Below are positions 36,455 through 53,570 of a DNA stretch of 64,000 nucleotides, piece by piece. The DNA lies in assembly GCA_001643675.2 (NCBI GenBank), contig LSRY02000012.1, forward strand, positions 560,501 to 624,500. The letters are read 5' to 3'. A model generated the notes under the pieces. It was given only the letters and a program-made list of their open reading frames with translations, did no database searches and was not told the origin of the DNA. Positions within the stretch are counted from its first letter, which is position 1. Every line of letters starts with the position of its first letter. The translations under genes were made by a program, and so were the position numbers. The stretch comes from Monocercomonoides exilis. Its lineage: Eukaryota; Preaxostyla; Oxymonadida; Polymastigidae.

Positions 36455-37840
36455 TCAAGAAAAATCAAATTGTAGTTTCTTTCTTCGGTCGCGTTCTCTT
36501 TCCTGCCCTTTTCCTTCGGCTTCCAATTTCATCATAGCCCTTGTCCTTTCATCGATCAATGGATGGCCGGTCCATATTTCCTTTTCCAAATCGCATTCTC
36601 CATATGCCTTCGCTTTCTCTCCTCTGCGGATCAGTGCAACTCCATTCATCCCCCACTTGGTTCCCCAACTATTCACAACAATCCAGTATTTTGTACCATT
36701 TTGGTTTCGAACTTTATTCACTTTTTGATCCTGACTGAAAACATTTGTTTCAACTCTTTTGTTTTTGATGCTTGAATCTTTCATTTCATATTTCTTCAGT
36801 AGCTCTTTATCGTCGTCTTCGGTCCAAACGCCCCATCCAATGATCTTCATTGAATGCTTTCCGAGCAACTTCCCTTCAACGTGATGGTAAACTCCTCCTT
36901 TATAAACAGAAAAATCCTCGTAATGATTCATTATTCCGGTGACTGGTCCAAATTCAAGAAGTTCAGCCATAATACTTGCTTCCATTCCTCCTAAGGTGTC
37001 ACTTTTGAAGTCACTTAAAGGAAAAACACGATACGCAGACGAAAGATGCACCTTGCTTTCCTGAGGAAGATATTCAATTTTTGTTGTTGAGACAAAAAGT
37101 TTGTAATTATTAATTTATCAATTCTCAAAAGTTATTACAAATGACCATAAGGGATAGGCAAACATTGTAACTTATATTTGGGTTTGAACATTGTCTTTGA
37201 CATTTTGGATTTGGACAGACATCTTCAACACATGTTCCTGCTTGATATCTCATGCAATCTTCAGATACAATTCCTTCCCGTTTCATTAATTCAAGAGCTT
37301 CGGATGTGTAGCCACTAAAAAATCATTATCATGAAAACAAAAATGTATTGTTGCGAGTCATATCTAAAAAGTGAAATACCCTTTGCAGCCAAGTGATTTT
37401 TTCTCACATGCTGTTATATATTCAAAAGAAAGATGAAGTTGAACCAATCCATGAGTTTGCATGCAGAAACGATCTTGAGCTGCTTCTCCAGTGCAAAATG
37501 CCCAACAGCATCCGCATTTTCCTTGTTCATAAATTCTGCCAATCGTCGAGCATTCAGGATACTTTATGCGCGGATCAAAAGATTCAGGTAGATCTTCATA
37601 TTTTATATTTGAGCGAACTGGATTAGAGATTTCTTTTTTGTTGTTAGAATTATCATCACTACATGAAAATGCTCCTCCTAGTTGGGCAAATTCTTCTTCA
37701 GTTAAATTTTGTGTTCTCTCGTTTATTCCTGCAATCCAATGAATATCGTTTCGCGAATTAATTCTATTCACTAATTCTCTTTGATTCCACGCAATTATAT
37801 TAATTGAAAGAAAAAGAATAGAAAGAAATGAAAGCAACAT
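36455..37840 (-). CDS. Papain-family (C1, cathepsin-B-like) cysteine peptidase
   Basis: Three exons in plus coordinates: 37380-37840, 37164-37314, 36455-37060 (405 residues). The ATG at 37840 begins a signal peptide (MLLSFLSILFLSINIIA). The propeptide contains NRINSRNDIHWIAGIN, as in cathepsin B proregions. The mature enzyme starts near LPESFDPRIKYPEC. The active-site segment reads EQGKCGCCWAF: oxyanion Gln and catalytic Cys are present, but Cys replaces the usual Ser before the catalytic Cys. GCKGGYTSEALELM forms across intron 1. Catalytic His is in GKHSMKIIGWG and Asn in YWIVVNSWGTKWG. A charged tail of about 25 residues follows, rich in Glu, Arg and Lys. Likely lysosomal, phagosomal or secreted. 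A 39-residue charged insertion sits between the His and Asn motifs. Confidence 0.9.
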
Positions 37841-38178
37841 AAAACACTTCAAATCATGAATTTTATTATGGTTACATTCGAAAAACTAATTCCGAAAAAA
37901 TGAATTAACAAAATCAAATGAAGCAAGTGTTAAATCAAACATAACAAGTTTTTTTTTTAAAGTTGTGTCTATTCTTCAATTTGAACTGAGGAATAAAAAA
38001 TCATGTAAAACTAATTTTATCTCTTGAGAAATGTTTTTTATCAAATGACAGTAAAGTGAAGTGCTATACCACAAATTGAAATGATCATCGCGATGTGAAA
38101 CAGTTTTGAAATGTAATTATTTCAAATGGAATGCTTGATGAAGTGAAAGGATGGTTTGATCTAATTATCTTTTAGATA
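37841..38178. other. AT-rich intergenic region, nothing recognised
   Basis: Short spacer between the peptidase start and the 3' end of the kinase gene, both on the minus strand. Confidence 0.6.
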
Positions 38179-44527
<6,349 letters not shown>

Positions 44528-45164
44528 CTGAAATAAAAGAGATTTCGATAAATAATAATAAAATATATGGTTCAGCAAAATTTTGAAATAATAACAGAAA
44601 TGCAATATTTCTGTTTTAATTTCAAGAAAAAAGGACTCATTAAGCCTTAATGGATGGAATATGTCTCTTTTCTAAAAATTATATGCAAAACAAAAAGTTT
44701 CTTAAAAAAAAACTCGATTTATTATTCAAATTCTTAGAATTTTTGAAATCTCCATTCCAAATATAGAAAAGATTTCTATAATAAAAGTTCATAGAAAAGA
44801 TATCATATTGAAAGAAAATTTTTTATTTATTATAAATTGTTTTATTGTTTTTGAAATGGGGGATAATATGGCACTTCGAGCGTTTTCAGTGAAAGAATTT
44901 GCAACTGAAAAAAAATGATTTCAAAGCTTGAGAAATGAGTTTTTTGGAACATATTAATTTGAAATTTTTGACTTTGCAATAGAAAATTTTTTCAACAAGT
45001 TGTGCATAAAATGCTTGAAAGTTTATATTTTCCCCCAAATCTCTTTTTTATTCAATTCATTTCTTTCGGAAAAAAAAAAGAAAAAGAAAGAAAAAAAAAA
45101 AAAAATATGAATGAAGGAAAAAAACATTATTATTATTAAAATTTTTTATGTACTGTCGTGGACT
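44528..45164. other. Probable 5' region of the TKL kinase and AT-rich spacer
   Basis: The minus strand at about 44570-44690 has a coding-like piece (KRDIFHPLRLNESFF) after a good acceptor, possibly an upstream kinase exon, but I could not join it in phase. The remainder is A/T-rich with A-rich runs near 45070-45110 and no recognisable gene. Confidence 0.35.
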
Positions 45165-45429
45165 CAAATGGCAAGATGGAGTCATTCGAACTGTTATGAT
45201 ATTTTTCTTTTAAAAAAAACCAAAGACTTAATCGAAACAAAGCTTAATGAACTCATTAAAAAAATAACAGTCATTAACGTTTGATCAAATGTTTATCTTT
45301 CCTGCAAAATATACGAGCCTATTGAGATTTAAAAATGATCAAATTAAACTTTTCGATCCATTGTTTATTCTGTTTGTATTTTTCCTTCGATTTTTTATTG
45401 TAAATTATCACAGAACCTAATTTGTTTTT

Positions 45430-45431
<2 letters not shown>

Positions 45432-45466
<35 letters not shown>
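45432..45466. repeat. 35-base poly-T run
   Basis: Uninterrupted T run in the AT-rich segment left of the 2.8-kb TIR element. It could be the A-tail of an old minus-strand retroposed copy, but no adjacent retroelement body is recognisable. Confidence 0.8.
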
Positions 45467-45468
<2 letters not shown>

Positions 45469-45542
45469 GAAAGAACCTTTTGTTTCATTTTTTTAGTAAA
45501 AAATGAAACAAAAGAAATTTTGGAAAAAAAATAATGCATTCT

Positions 45543-45880
45543 GCAAGTTCCAAATATATCGACCGTCAATAAAAATTTTTATCTATATTAATAATGAAAG
45601 AAAATGGAACATTAATTTATTTGAAATTAGTTATGGCTGTCGAAAATGCATTGTTTGAAACTTTCATTTTTTCATTTGATCTGTCCCATAACATTTTCTC
45701 GTTTTTAACTGGTTAGAAAATTTTGTTTTTTGTTCGAAGGAAGCATTCTTCGAACTTTAATGTTAATTATATAGAATTGGAATCGATTATATTTAGAAAT
45801 GCCAAAAATAATTTTCGCGATGTGAATATAAAACGTTGCAAATGTTTGATATTGTTTTTGTGAAGAATTTCTCAATAATA
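45543..45880 (+). repeat. Left long terminal inverted repeat of the 2.8-kb element
   Basis: Reverse complement of 48031-48369. Contains the landmarks ATCGACCGTCAATAAA and GAAGGAAGCATTCTTCGAAC. Confidence 0.9.
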
Positions 45881-46137
45881 TGGGTAATTATTTTTGAAAT
45901 CATAACATTTTTCGGGATGAATATTTTTCAAAAATTGTTTGTCAAAATGAAGAGAATTTGTTTTCAAATGCAAAATTCATCAAACATGTTGCATAATCCA
46001 ATGTCTAAGCTGAAATAAAGATGAAGATGTTACAAACAGGCCTTATTCGTTTTCGGTGTTTATTTGTTGATATCAATGTGAAATTTTCAAACCGAAAATT
46101 CTGAGAGAAAAAATATGATTTAAAAAATAATCACCCA
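45881..46137 (+). mobile_element. MITE copy Z1 (257 bp), TA target duplication
   Basis: Begins TGGGTAATTATTTTTGAAAT and ends with the complement of TGGGTGATTATTTTTTAAAT. TA flanks it at 45879-45880 and 46138-46139. It sits in the left arm of the 2.8-kb element; the right arm lacks it, which gives the empty-site sequence. No coding capacity. It shares only its ends with copies Z2 and Z3. Confidence 0.85.
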
Positions 46138-48030
46138 TATTAATTTCATTTTGAAAAGTATTTTCTGAAAGAGAACAAAGAAATAATTGAAAATTATTGA
46201 TAGCACAGAAGTCTTATGCAGAATGTCTGTCAGTCTTCTTGTAAGCTTTTGATGTACATATTTATGAGTGATAATATTTGTGAAGCAACTGTGTATGAAA
46301 TACATTTCGTGAAAGAATCAACAAGCGAATAATTAGAATTGAAAAACGAGTGGATTGGAAGAGACAAGAAGAAAAGAAGGATTAAATGTTAAGAAGAAAT
46401 GAGAAAGAAAACCTTCTTTTGATGAGACGGTTTGAAACGACATGATTTTATTTTCTCATTCAGAAAGTGAAATGAGGAATACATCTGCCTCATTGGTGAC
46501 AATGCTCAGATCTATCATTCGACAAATGAAAATAACAAAGATATTTCATTGTGATGCCTTCATTTTCCAAGATGAGCAGTAGATAAAAGAGCTTAGGAAG
46601 TTAAAGACATATTGAAAGTTGGAATCGTTGCTGTTGTTTTGAAAAAGATTTGGCACTCAATGGAGAACGACAAGATAACATATTATTGCTTGATATATTT
46701 ATTTTGGTATTTTCGAAAAGACAAAACGAAAGGGAATAATATGAAATGGATGAAGCGAAAAGAAAAGAGTTGGAAAGAAAAGAAAATGAAAAGAATGAAT
46801 AAGAATGAAATGAAAATGTCAATGTTCGTTTTTAAGATATATTTGGTTTTTTCAACGAAAATAATCATGAATATTTATGGTTGGATATATCAGATTATCT
46901 TGTGAATGTTTGAGGAAATTCATAGTATTTTGTGACTTTTAATTTTCAATTTTCTCTTTCATATTCATTTCATTAAAAAGAAAAATAATTGTTGCATTTT
47001 TGTCATTGCTTTTATTAATAATTTTTCGAAAAAAAAAAAAAAAAAAAAGGATAAAAAGAATATAATATTTCTTTCTTCAATTCTTTCAATTATTACCCTC
47101 CATCTTTGTCAAAAAAGATTCTTTTAAATATATGAATCAAATTGTTCTGTAATAACCTTTTGAAGCTAATTGCATTCTTCACTTGTAATCTTTCGCTTCA
47201 TTTTCAATGAATTTGAGGAGAAAAAAAAGAATGCAATGATATTTCTGGTTTTGAATACGAAAAATAATTAATAATAATAATAATTAAAAAGGAAATGTTT
47301 CCAGAAGAAAACAATTGTCAACATCTTTTGCGTTAAACAAAACAGTAAAAAAAATTACATAGAATAAGAATGAGAATTTATTTCTTAAACTGCGAGACTA
47401 AAGAATTTTATTATGACTGAACGCTTTCTATTTCTATTTCCTCTTTCTCTTTTGGAAAGATAACTTCAATTAAAATTCAGCAAATTTTTATTTCATTGCT
47501 CTTCACTTCCATTCCATCCATCATCTGTAAGTAATTCAATCCCAATTCACCTGAGTTGTCTGATGTCTTTCTTGTCGAAAGTGAAGGAATATAGAGAAGA
47601 AAGAGAATAGTTTATTTGAATTTGTTTGGTTGCTGATTGTTGCACTTAATCTGGAATGCATGAATGCAAATAATGATATGAATGTGGCAATTAATACATA
47701 TTTCAACAGAAGAAAAAAATAATAAATGTTTTGTTGAAACAATGAGCATTTGTGGAGTCAAGACAAGAATGAAAGTGTTGCTGAAATACAAAGTTCAATA
47801 TGTGTTGCAAGTTGTTAATATCATTTTTTAAGGATGTTTTCAAGACTTGCTATTGTTGATAGCCTGACATCTTTCTATAACTCCTTCTTCCTCATGATTT
47901 TCATTGTTGCCGCAAAAACTGATTCAGCAAAAGTTTGAGTTATTTCTTCGTTTTTTTTTAATGCAATTCATAACATGAATAATAAATCAAAAATATACTT
48001 TTCAAATACCAATTTTTCGAAACAAAATTT
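46138..48030. other. Interior of the 2.8-kb element, no recognisable gene
   Basis: AT-rich with short open frames (the longest is Lys-rich, near 46612-46905). No transposase motif, no internal repeat beyond A/T runs such as the A-run at about 47030-47048. Confidence 0.55.
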
Positions 48031-48369
48031 ATATTATTGAGAAATTCTTCACAAAAACAATATCAAACATTTGCAACGTTTTATATTCACATCGCGAAAA
48101 TTATTTTTGGCATTTCTAAATATAATCGATTCCAATTCTATATAATTAACATTAAAGTTCGAAGAATGCTTCCTTCGAACAAAAAACAAAATTTTCTAAC
48201 CAGTTAAAAACGAGAAAATGTTATGGGACAGATCAAATGAAAAAATGAAAGTTTCAAACAATGCATTTTCGACAGCCATAACTAATTTCAAATAAATTAA
48301 TGTTCCATTTTCTTTCATTATTAATATAGATAAAAATTTTTATTGACGGTCGATATATTTGGAACTTGC
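48031..48369 (-). repeat. Right long terminal inverted repeat of the 2.8-kb element
   Basis: Uninterrupted partner of 45543-45880. Its inner end shows what the left arm looked like before the MITE insertion. Confidence 0.9.
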
Positions 48370-48995
48370 CGTGCCCGAAATGCACAGAAAAAACATCAGT
48401 CAACAACAAAACCATTTTTGAAAATATGAAGACTCCATTAGGAACAACATTCTTTATTTGTTTGTCCTGCTTGCTCAATATTCCAATAACAACGATTTCA
48501 ACTATTCTTGGAGTTGGAAAAAGGACAATGGGACTTTGAGAGAGCGTCATTCGTGTGTGCTGTTCAAAATTATGGAATTCCACACAGATAGTTGTTGGTA
48601 AGGAAAGGAAAGATCGTTGAAATTGACGAGGTGATATGGAGAAAGCGAAAATATGGAAGATGGAGAAAGAAGGATCAGATTTGGATTTTTGTCGGGGTTG
48701 AAAGGCTCGAAGGCGGAGGGGCAGGATCTCGCTTTATGATCATTGTGCCGAATAGAAAAAGAAATACATTGATCCTTGTTATCCAAAAATACATTCTGCC
48801 GAAAACAATGATTATTTCAGACGAATGGATAGCGTATTCATGTTTGGAATCGATTGGATAAGGGCATCAAACCGTCTGTCATAAGAAAGAATATATGTGT
48901 CATTATTTTTGATATCATATCTTTTTTCGGAGAATTGATTTTTCTAAGATACAGATTGTGTAAAAAATACCGGACATCGCAAAAAATACCGGACA

Positions 48996-50159
48996 AAAAT
49001 TAAAAATAAGGTTCGATCAAAAACTCATTTCCTGTATTAATTTAAAGCACATGCACATCTGAGCGCAAAAACACTTTTTTTTCATTGAGTTTCTCATATG
49101 AGAAAAGATGATTTCACCATTATTTTATGGGACACTTATCAAAAAAATAAATAAGTCTTATTGAATTTAGCTCACTTAAGAAGAAAAAAATTATCGAAAA
49201 TGATTGTTTCGGTTCCTAAAATTGAAAGCGATAATGTGAGCATCAAAAATATATTGGAAAACAGTTTCTGTTTTTGATTTCACCACTTTTCAAAAAAGTT
49301 TAATTTTTTTTTTATTCAGAAGTAATTGGCTCGTGATAATGGGAAAAAGTCTATAAATGAAGCTCGTTTTCTGGATATATGCAATTACAGTTTGTGTAAA
49401 TCAATACAACAGTGAAGTCACTTTCAAATAATCCTTTGAATGAATAAAACATAATGAATGACAACTTTTTTCGCTTGTTATTATCCGAACATATCTGTTC
49501 ATGCAAACGCAACGAATTTGAAAAATGAAGCGACTTTATTATGATAATCTAATTTAACAGATGGAAAACTTTAATTATTTGAAGAAATTGTGGAAATATG
49601 AATATTATTGATACACTTTGTCATATATTATAGTTTCCTTTTCAGTCATTATCTTTTTGCTATTTAATAGGAAAAATCTGCTCAACTTTTATTTTTGTTA
49701 TCAATACACAAAACTCTGTTGTTGATCGAAGCATGCTCATTTTTTATTACATGAAAACTATTATCAGATTGCAAAAAATGTGGCGGATATTTATATTTAT
49801 TGCAAAATGAATAATAAAAAGACAAAATCAAATTCATCAATTTTCAAAGGAAAAATAACACGTTCAGAAATGATAATTTATTTTTTCTTTGAAAAATATC
49901 TTGAAATTTTTCGGTTCTCTCTAAAATAAAAAGAATTTTGATAAAGAATAGAGTGAAAAAATAAGACAATAACAAAATTCATATATTTTCCAAGAGATAT
50001 CTTCATCATTTCTGTGTTTATGCTTCTATTTCTCGACAGTTAAGTCACATCATCCTCATTAGTCATGTTGATCATCGAAACAAAAATTGATTCTTCTTTC
50101 AATTTTTCTTTTAACATCTCAAACTTCTTCTCTCTTTCCACATCCTCTATTTTATTATC
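48996..50159. other. Left interior of element Y, nothing recognised
   Basis: AT-rich, stop-dense in all frames. Confidence 0.6.
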
Positions 50160-51535
50160 ACTAGATCAATCAAATTTCTCTGTCCTTTTCTCATAAGCTC
50201 CAAGATACCTCCCCACTCCTGCCCTCTCCCTCTCCATCACCAACTGCACCATCACCAGCATAGACTCAGCTCCACGAAGCCAACAGACTCCCACCAATGG
50301 CGGGTGCATCTCATTCGCCTCATCTTCCACTGCCAACTCCTTTTCAGCGAGTGATCCCACCTTCTCCACCTGCTCTGTGAACGAGGATACAAGTTCTGGA
50401 GGAAGAGGCGGTGCTCTCATGATCGAGTTCAATGAAGGCTCACAAGTGTCAGAATCCTCCTTTTCCATCGCCAATATCGTGTTTTCAGCCAACAAGGCCA
50501 GTGTCGGAAGTGATGTGCATTTTGTTTGTGAATCCCTTGTTGTTTCAATAAAGCAACCTTTGTTTGCCTTCATACGAAGCATCACTCAGAAAGATAAATC
50601 GCTTGTTGGACATGACAGAACAGAAGCAGTCGGAGATTATGAAGTCGGCTTATTCATATTTATCAATGGATATAAGGCTGATTTGGTGTTTGTAGATGGA
50701 ACATCTGGAATCAAGAGGTGTATTGTGGTTTGGAGAAAGCACATTGTGAGAACGTGAATTATGGGATGGAGCGTTTGAAGAGAGCACATAATATAAAAGA
50801 AGAAATTGCTGTGTGTTCGAAATCGATAGAAGCTGGATGTTTGGATATGGGAGGAATGAATGTGAAGGCCAAATCAGAGACAATTGTGGAGATAGAATGC
50901 CAAACAGAAGTGAATGGATCTGAAGAAGATTGTGTTCTGAAATTTTCTTGGGTGATTATTTTTGAAATCATAACTTTTTTCGGGGTGTTGATAATTTAGA
51001 AAATTTCAAGAAATGGAAAATAAAAATTTTGTTAATGATTTATTCATCTCTATTATCAAAATTGAGAATGTGTGATGTGAAAGAAATACAGAGATGTTTT
51101 GAATTGGAGTTTTCACTTTTCTGTATTCATTAACAAGCATTGGAAGTGAATATTCAAACCGAAATTTTTATTAAAAAAATTATGATTTCAAAAATAATCA
51201 CCCACTTCTAAACAAAAATAATGTTTATTGGATTTGTCGATCCATTAGGTTTTTGCAGAATGATCACATCAATGATAGAATTAAACTTCCAAAACGATGA
51301 GCTGCATACGAAGAAGTGCGCAATGAATGCGATTAAAGGGAAGGAAAACATAATTGAATTTTCCATAATGAAATCCGCAGGAAAGATGGATGAGTTGGAG
51401 TTAGTCACGATTTCAGATGAAAAATTTGCAGTCTATAAATTTCATTCCGTCTTTCATCAAGAGTGCGAATGAAGGAGCCAATTCAGTTCAATGAAGAATC
51501 AAGTGATAAGTTTACAAATGAAATGATTGTGGATT
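50160..51535 (+). pseudogene. Broken beta-helix (pectin-lyase-like) surface protein fragment
   Basis: Plus-strand frames give NGGCISFASSSTANSFSASD, GGRGGALMIEFNEG, FSANKASVGSDVHFVCES, DYEVGLFIFI and, after a one-base frameshift near 50715, VYCGLEKAHCENVNYGMERL. The repeated sequence style (GG.I.., F..N.A..G.D.F..C, then DG...CG..PC.....G) is that of long right-handed beta-helix surface proteins. I recall a large family of these in Monocercomonoides (recollection only). MITE Z2 interrupts it at 50949; the matching style resumes after 51204 (KKCAMNAIKGKENIIEFSIM, TISDEKFAV) and ends in stops. No start, no C-terminal membrane anchor. GC content is higher than in the surrounding DNA. Confidence 0.6.
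50949..51204 (+). mobile_element. MITE copy Z2 (256 bp)
   Basis: Begins TGGGTGATTATTTTTGAAAT and ends with its near-exact complement. Subterminal CTTTTTTCGGGG and AAACCGAAATT are shared with Z1. The flanks read CT on both sides (50947-50948 and 51205-51206) rather than TA, so the target duplication may be CT or the site may have mutated. Inserted in the surface-protein pseudogene. Confidence 0.85.
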
Positions 51536-52611
51536 GATTTGAGACAAAACTGAAGGTTTCCAAATTTCTTGAAGTTTGTCCTTCATTGATTATCAAACAG
51601 TGAAGATAAAAAGAAAGAAATTTTATGCAAACATTGTTGATAACTAATTTTTTACTTTGTTCATTAATTAATCGGAAAAATAACTTTTCAACCAAGGATT
51701 TCTCATATTATTTATTATATTTCCAAATATAAAATTAATGGGCTTGCTGATCAAAACACATCGCCTCGTTTGTTATTTTCCTTCATGCTTTCCTTGAAGT
51801 TAAAATGACAAAGAAAAAACAAATAATCTAATAAAAGGTTTGTTATAATGATTTCTTCACAAAAAAATCCATTTCTTATGAACAATGCTGTTGCTTTTTT
51901 TTGAAAAGTCATATGCTTGAATACGATTTATATAGTAAGATGTTGGTATTGTCATTTGTGTCATCCTTTTTTGTTTTCTTCATTAACACAAAAATGCTTA
52001 CCAACTTTTCCCTGTTTCCTTTTTTTCAGAATTACTGTTTTCAACTGTCGATCTTGTTCTATTTTCATACGATCATAATGTTTTTTGTTTTATGAAATAA
52101 AGAGTTGTTTTGCATTATTTCTTGATTTCGTTGTTTTTTTTAATAATTCCATTTTACTAAAAAATATCCTTCAAAGCATGTCAAGAAATATTTTTTGTTA
52201 TCAATTTGGATTTTGTGTTTAATGTTGCTTTTTGAAGGAAGGGATTTATCTTTATTCATTTCTTTCTGAAAGAAATTTGTATTGTTTTTCTATTTGAGTG
52301 TGCATATGTATTTTTATTTATCACTTCATTCTATTTATTATAAAAATATTTTTTTAGCTTTGTGTGTGTATTTATGTATTCGTTTTGTGAATCAGTGATA
52401 TTTTTGTTATGACAGTAATTTGCAAAAGGCGTTCATCGAAAAATATCATCGAACAGCAATTATATAATTACAACGAAGTTTTAATGGGTTTGAATATTGA
52501 AAGTTATTGAAATAAATACAAATAATTATTTTATTTTCGCATCGTAATGAGTTTTGTTGTTGATATTTTGATTTAACAAAAAAATTCTGTGAGAACCTTT
52601 ATAGTTAATGT
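51536..52611. other. Right interior of element Y, nothing recognised
   Basis: AT-rich, short low-complexity frames only. Confidence 0.6.
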
Positions 52612-53228
52612 TGTCCGGTATTTTTTGCGATGTCCGGTATTTTATGCGCAATCTGTAGTTTGTCAATGGGAAGTGTTTTTGTATTCAGATGATAAAATAA
52701 TGACAACTGTTTCAAAAACAAATGTTATTTCCAAATCAAAGATAAAAATGTCTTCAATATACCTTTTTCCTTTGCAATGTTCATTTGTTAATATTCAAGA
52801 GAAATTTTTGAACCGAAATTTTTGAATGAAAAAATATGCTTTCAAAAATAATCACCCATATGAACAAAGAGACTCATACCTGTACAAACACGATTGAAGG
52901 CCTATCGTCACATTTGAGAGCGTCTTTTCCATGTTTTGGAACTAGAAAACAGTTTATTTCTGATCATATCGCAATGTATTTGGTGAAACCCTCAATGAAA
53001 TTGAGTTTTTTGGAACAAATGCCTCATGTTTCAAAATATAAACCAGAAAAATAAACAGAAAAAAAGGAACATGAAGAAGAAGAAGAAGATGATGATGAAA
53101 TCGACGAAGATGTGCCTTTTATTGAAGATATATTAGGAAATGATGAGAATGAGACAGATAAAAAAACGGAAGAAGATTATTCAGATAATGCCGGTGATGG
53201 AGATAGTGCTTCCGAATATTCTCCATAA

Positions 53229-53486
53229 TGAAAAATATATTTATCTTTCCATTAAATTTTTGACAATATTTTTTTTCATATCAAAAATTTCATAGACCCA
53301 AAAAAATTTTTTGAAAAATTATTTTTTGTTTTTTTGAACATAAATAAGTTTCCGTTCAGAACAAACAACATACTCATGCTTTGTTTGATATTTCCGATGC
53401 ATCTATACCTAAAAATATCAAAAACTAACATGACTATATTGCACCTTTATTCCAAAAAACAACAATTTTCCGTTATTTTTTAACCA
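53229..53486. other. AT-rich spacer after the dead transposase
   Basis: Possibly the 3' flank and right end of the Merlin-type element. I could not match it to any segment left of 45165, so its inverted repeat is not defined. Confidence 0.4.
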
Positions 53487-53570
53487 TAGTTCAGAAACCC
53501 GGGAATTTTTCGAAATCCCGGACTTTTTATTAAAATTCATATGGGTGATTTTTTTAGATATCATAAAAAA

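Larger units (their letters stand above)
45543..48369. mobile_element. 2.8-kb element with about 338-bp terminal inverted repeats
   Basis: The left arm 45543-45880 and the right arm 48031-48369 are reverse complements with no mismatch I could find by eye; both outer ends read GCAAGTTCCAAATATATCG inward. The left arm stops where a MITE (45881-46137) has inserted at TA; beyond it similarity continues weakly. The interior (46138-48030) has only short open frames and no recognisable transposase, so this looks non-autonomous. It ends immediately before the CPKC codons of the dead Merlin transposase, so it probably inserted into that gene. I could not define a target duplication. Confidence 0.8.
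48952..52655. mobile_element. 3.7-kb TIR element Y, TA duplication, carries a host gene fragment
   Basis: Ends are 44-bp inverted repeats (48952-48995 and 52612-52655, about four differences clustered near base 10) beginning CAGATTG. Each end holds two direct copies of AAAATACCGGACA spaced 19 bp apart, a layout typical of transposase-binding sites. TA flanks it at 48950-48951 and 52656-52657. The length and TA duplication fit Tc1/mariner-like or related elements, but no transposase is recognisable inside. Instead it holds a broken beta-helix surface-protein gene (50160-51535), itself hit by MITE Z2. Confidence 0.75.
48896..52858 (+). mobile_element. MITE copy Z3 (257 bp), split by a 3.7-kb element
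   Basis: Left part 48896-48951 begins TGTGTCATTATTTTTGATAT. The right part 52658-52858 ends with the complement of TGGGTGATTATTTTTGAAAG. TA flanks the whole at 48894-48895 and 52859-52860. Removing the inner element and one TA gives 257 bp, the same length as Z1. It lies inside the dead transposase gene and interrupts its frame exactly. Confidence 0.85.
45165..53228 (+). pseudogene. Merlin/IS1595 (ISXO2)-type transposase, dead and split by insertions
   Basis: Pieces in order: a possible upstream part with LKWQDGVIRTV (45170-45207); a zinc-ribbon part opening CPKC (48370-48540); the catalytic part 48592-48895 with VEIDEVIW (first Asp), ERLEGGGAGSRFMIIVPNRK and IISDEWIAYSCLESIG (second Asp); and the C-terminal part 52861-53228 with TNTIEGLSSHLRASFP (third acidic residue), CFGTRK and an acidic tail. 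The DDE spacing and these motifs match IS1595/ISXO2 transposases, the source of eukaryotic Merlin elements. The gene is dead: in-frame stops at about 48538, 48859 and 53052, plus a frameshift between 48540 and 48592. The split at 48895/52861 is exactly a MITE insertion; dropping it and one TA keeps the frame through HKKEYMNKETH. The 45.2-kb part is tentative. Confidence 0.8.

Noticed and set aside
37841-37852. Peptidase start upstream of 37840
   Set aside because: The codon there is TTG, not ATG; the ATG at 37840 gives a clean signal peptide.
45432-45466. Poly-T as evidence of a LINE or SINE
   Set aside because: No element body or target duplication beside it; A/T runs are common here.
50166-50585. 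139-residue minus-strand open frame in element Y
   Set aside because: The plus strand shows beta-helix surface-protein style sequence over the same bases, so this is its shadow.
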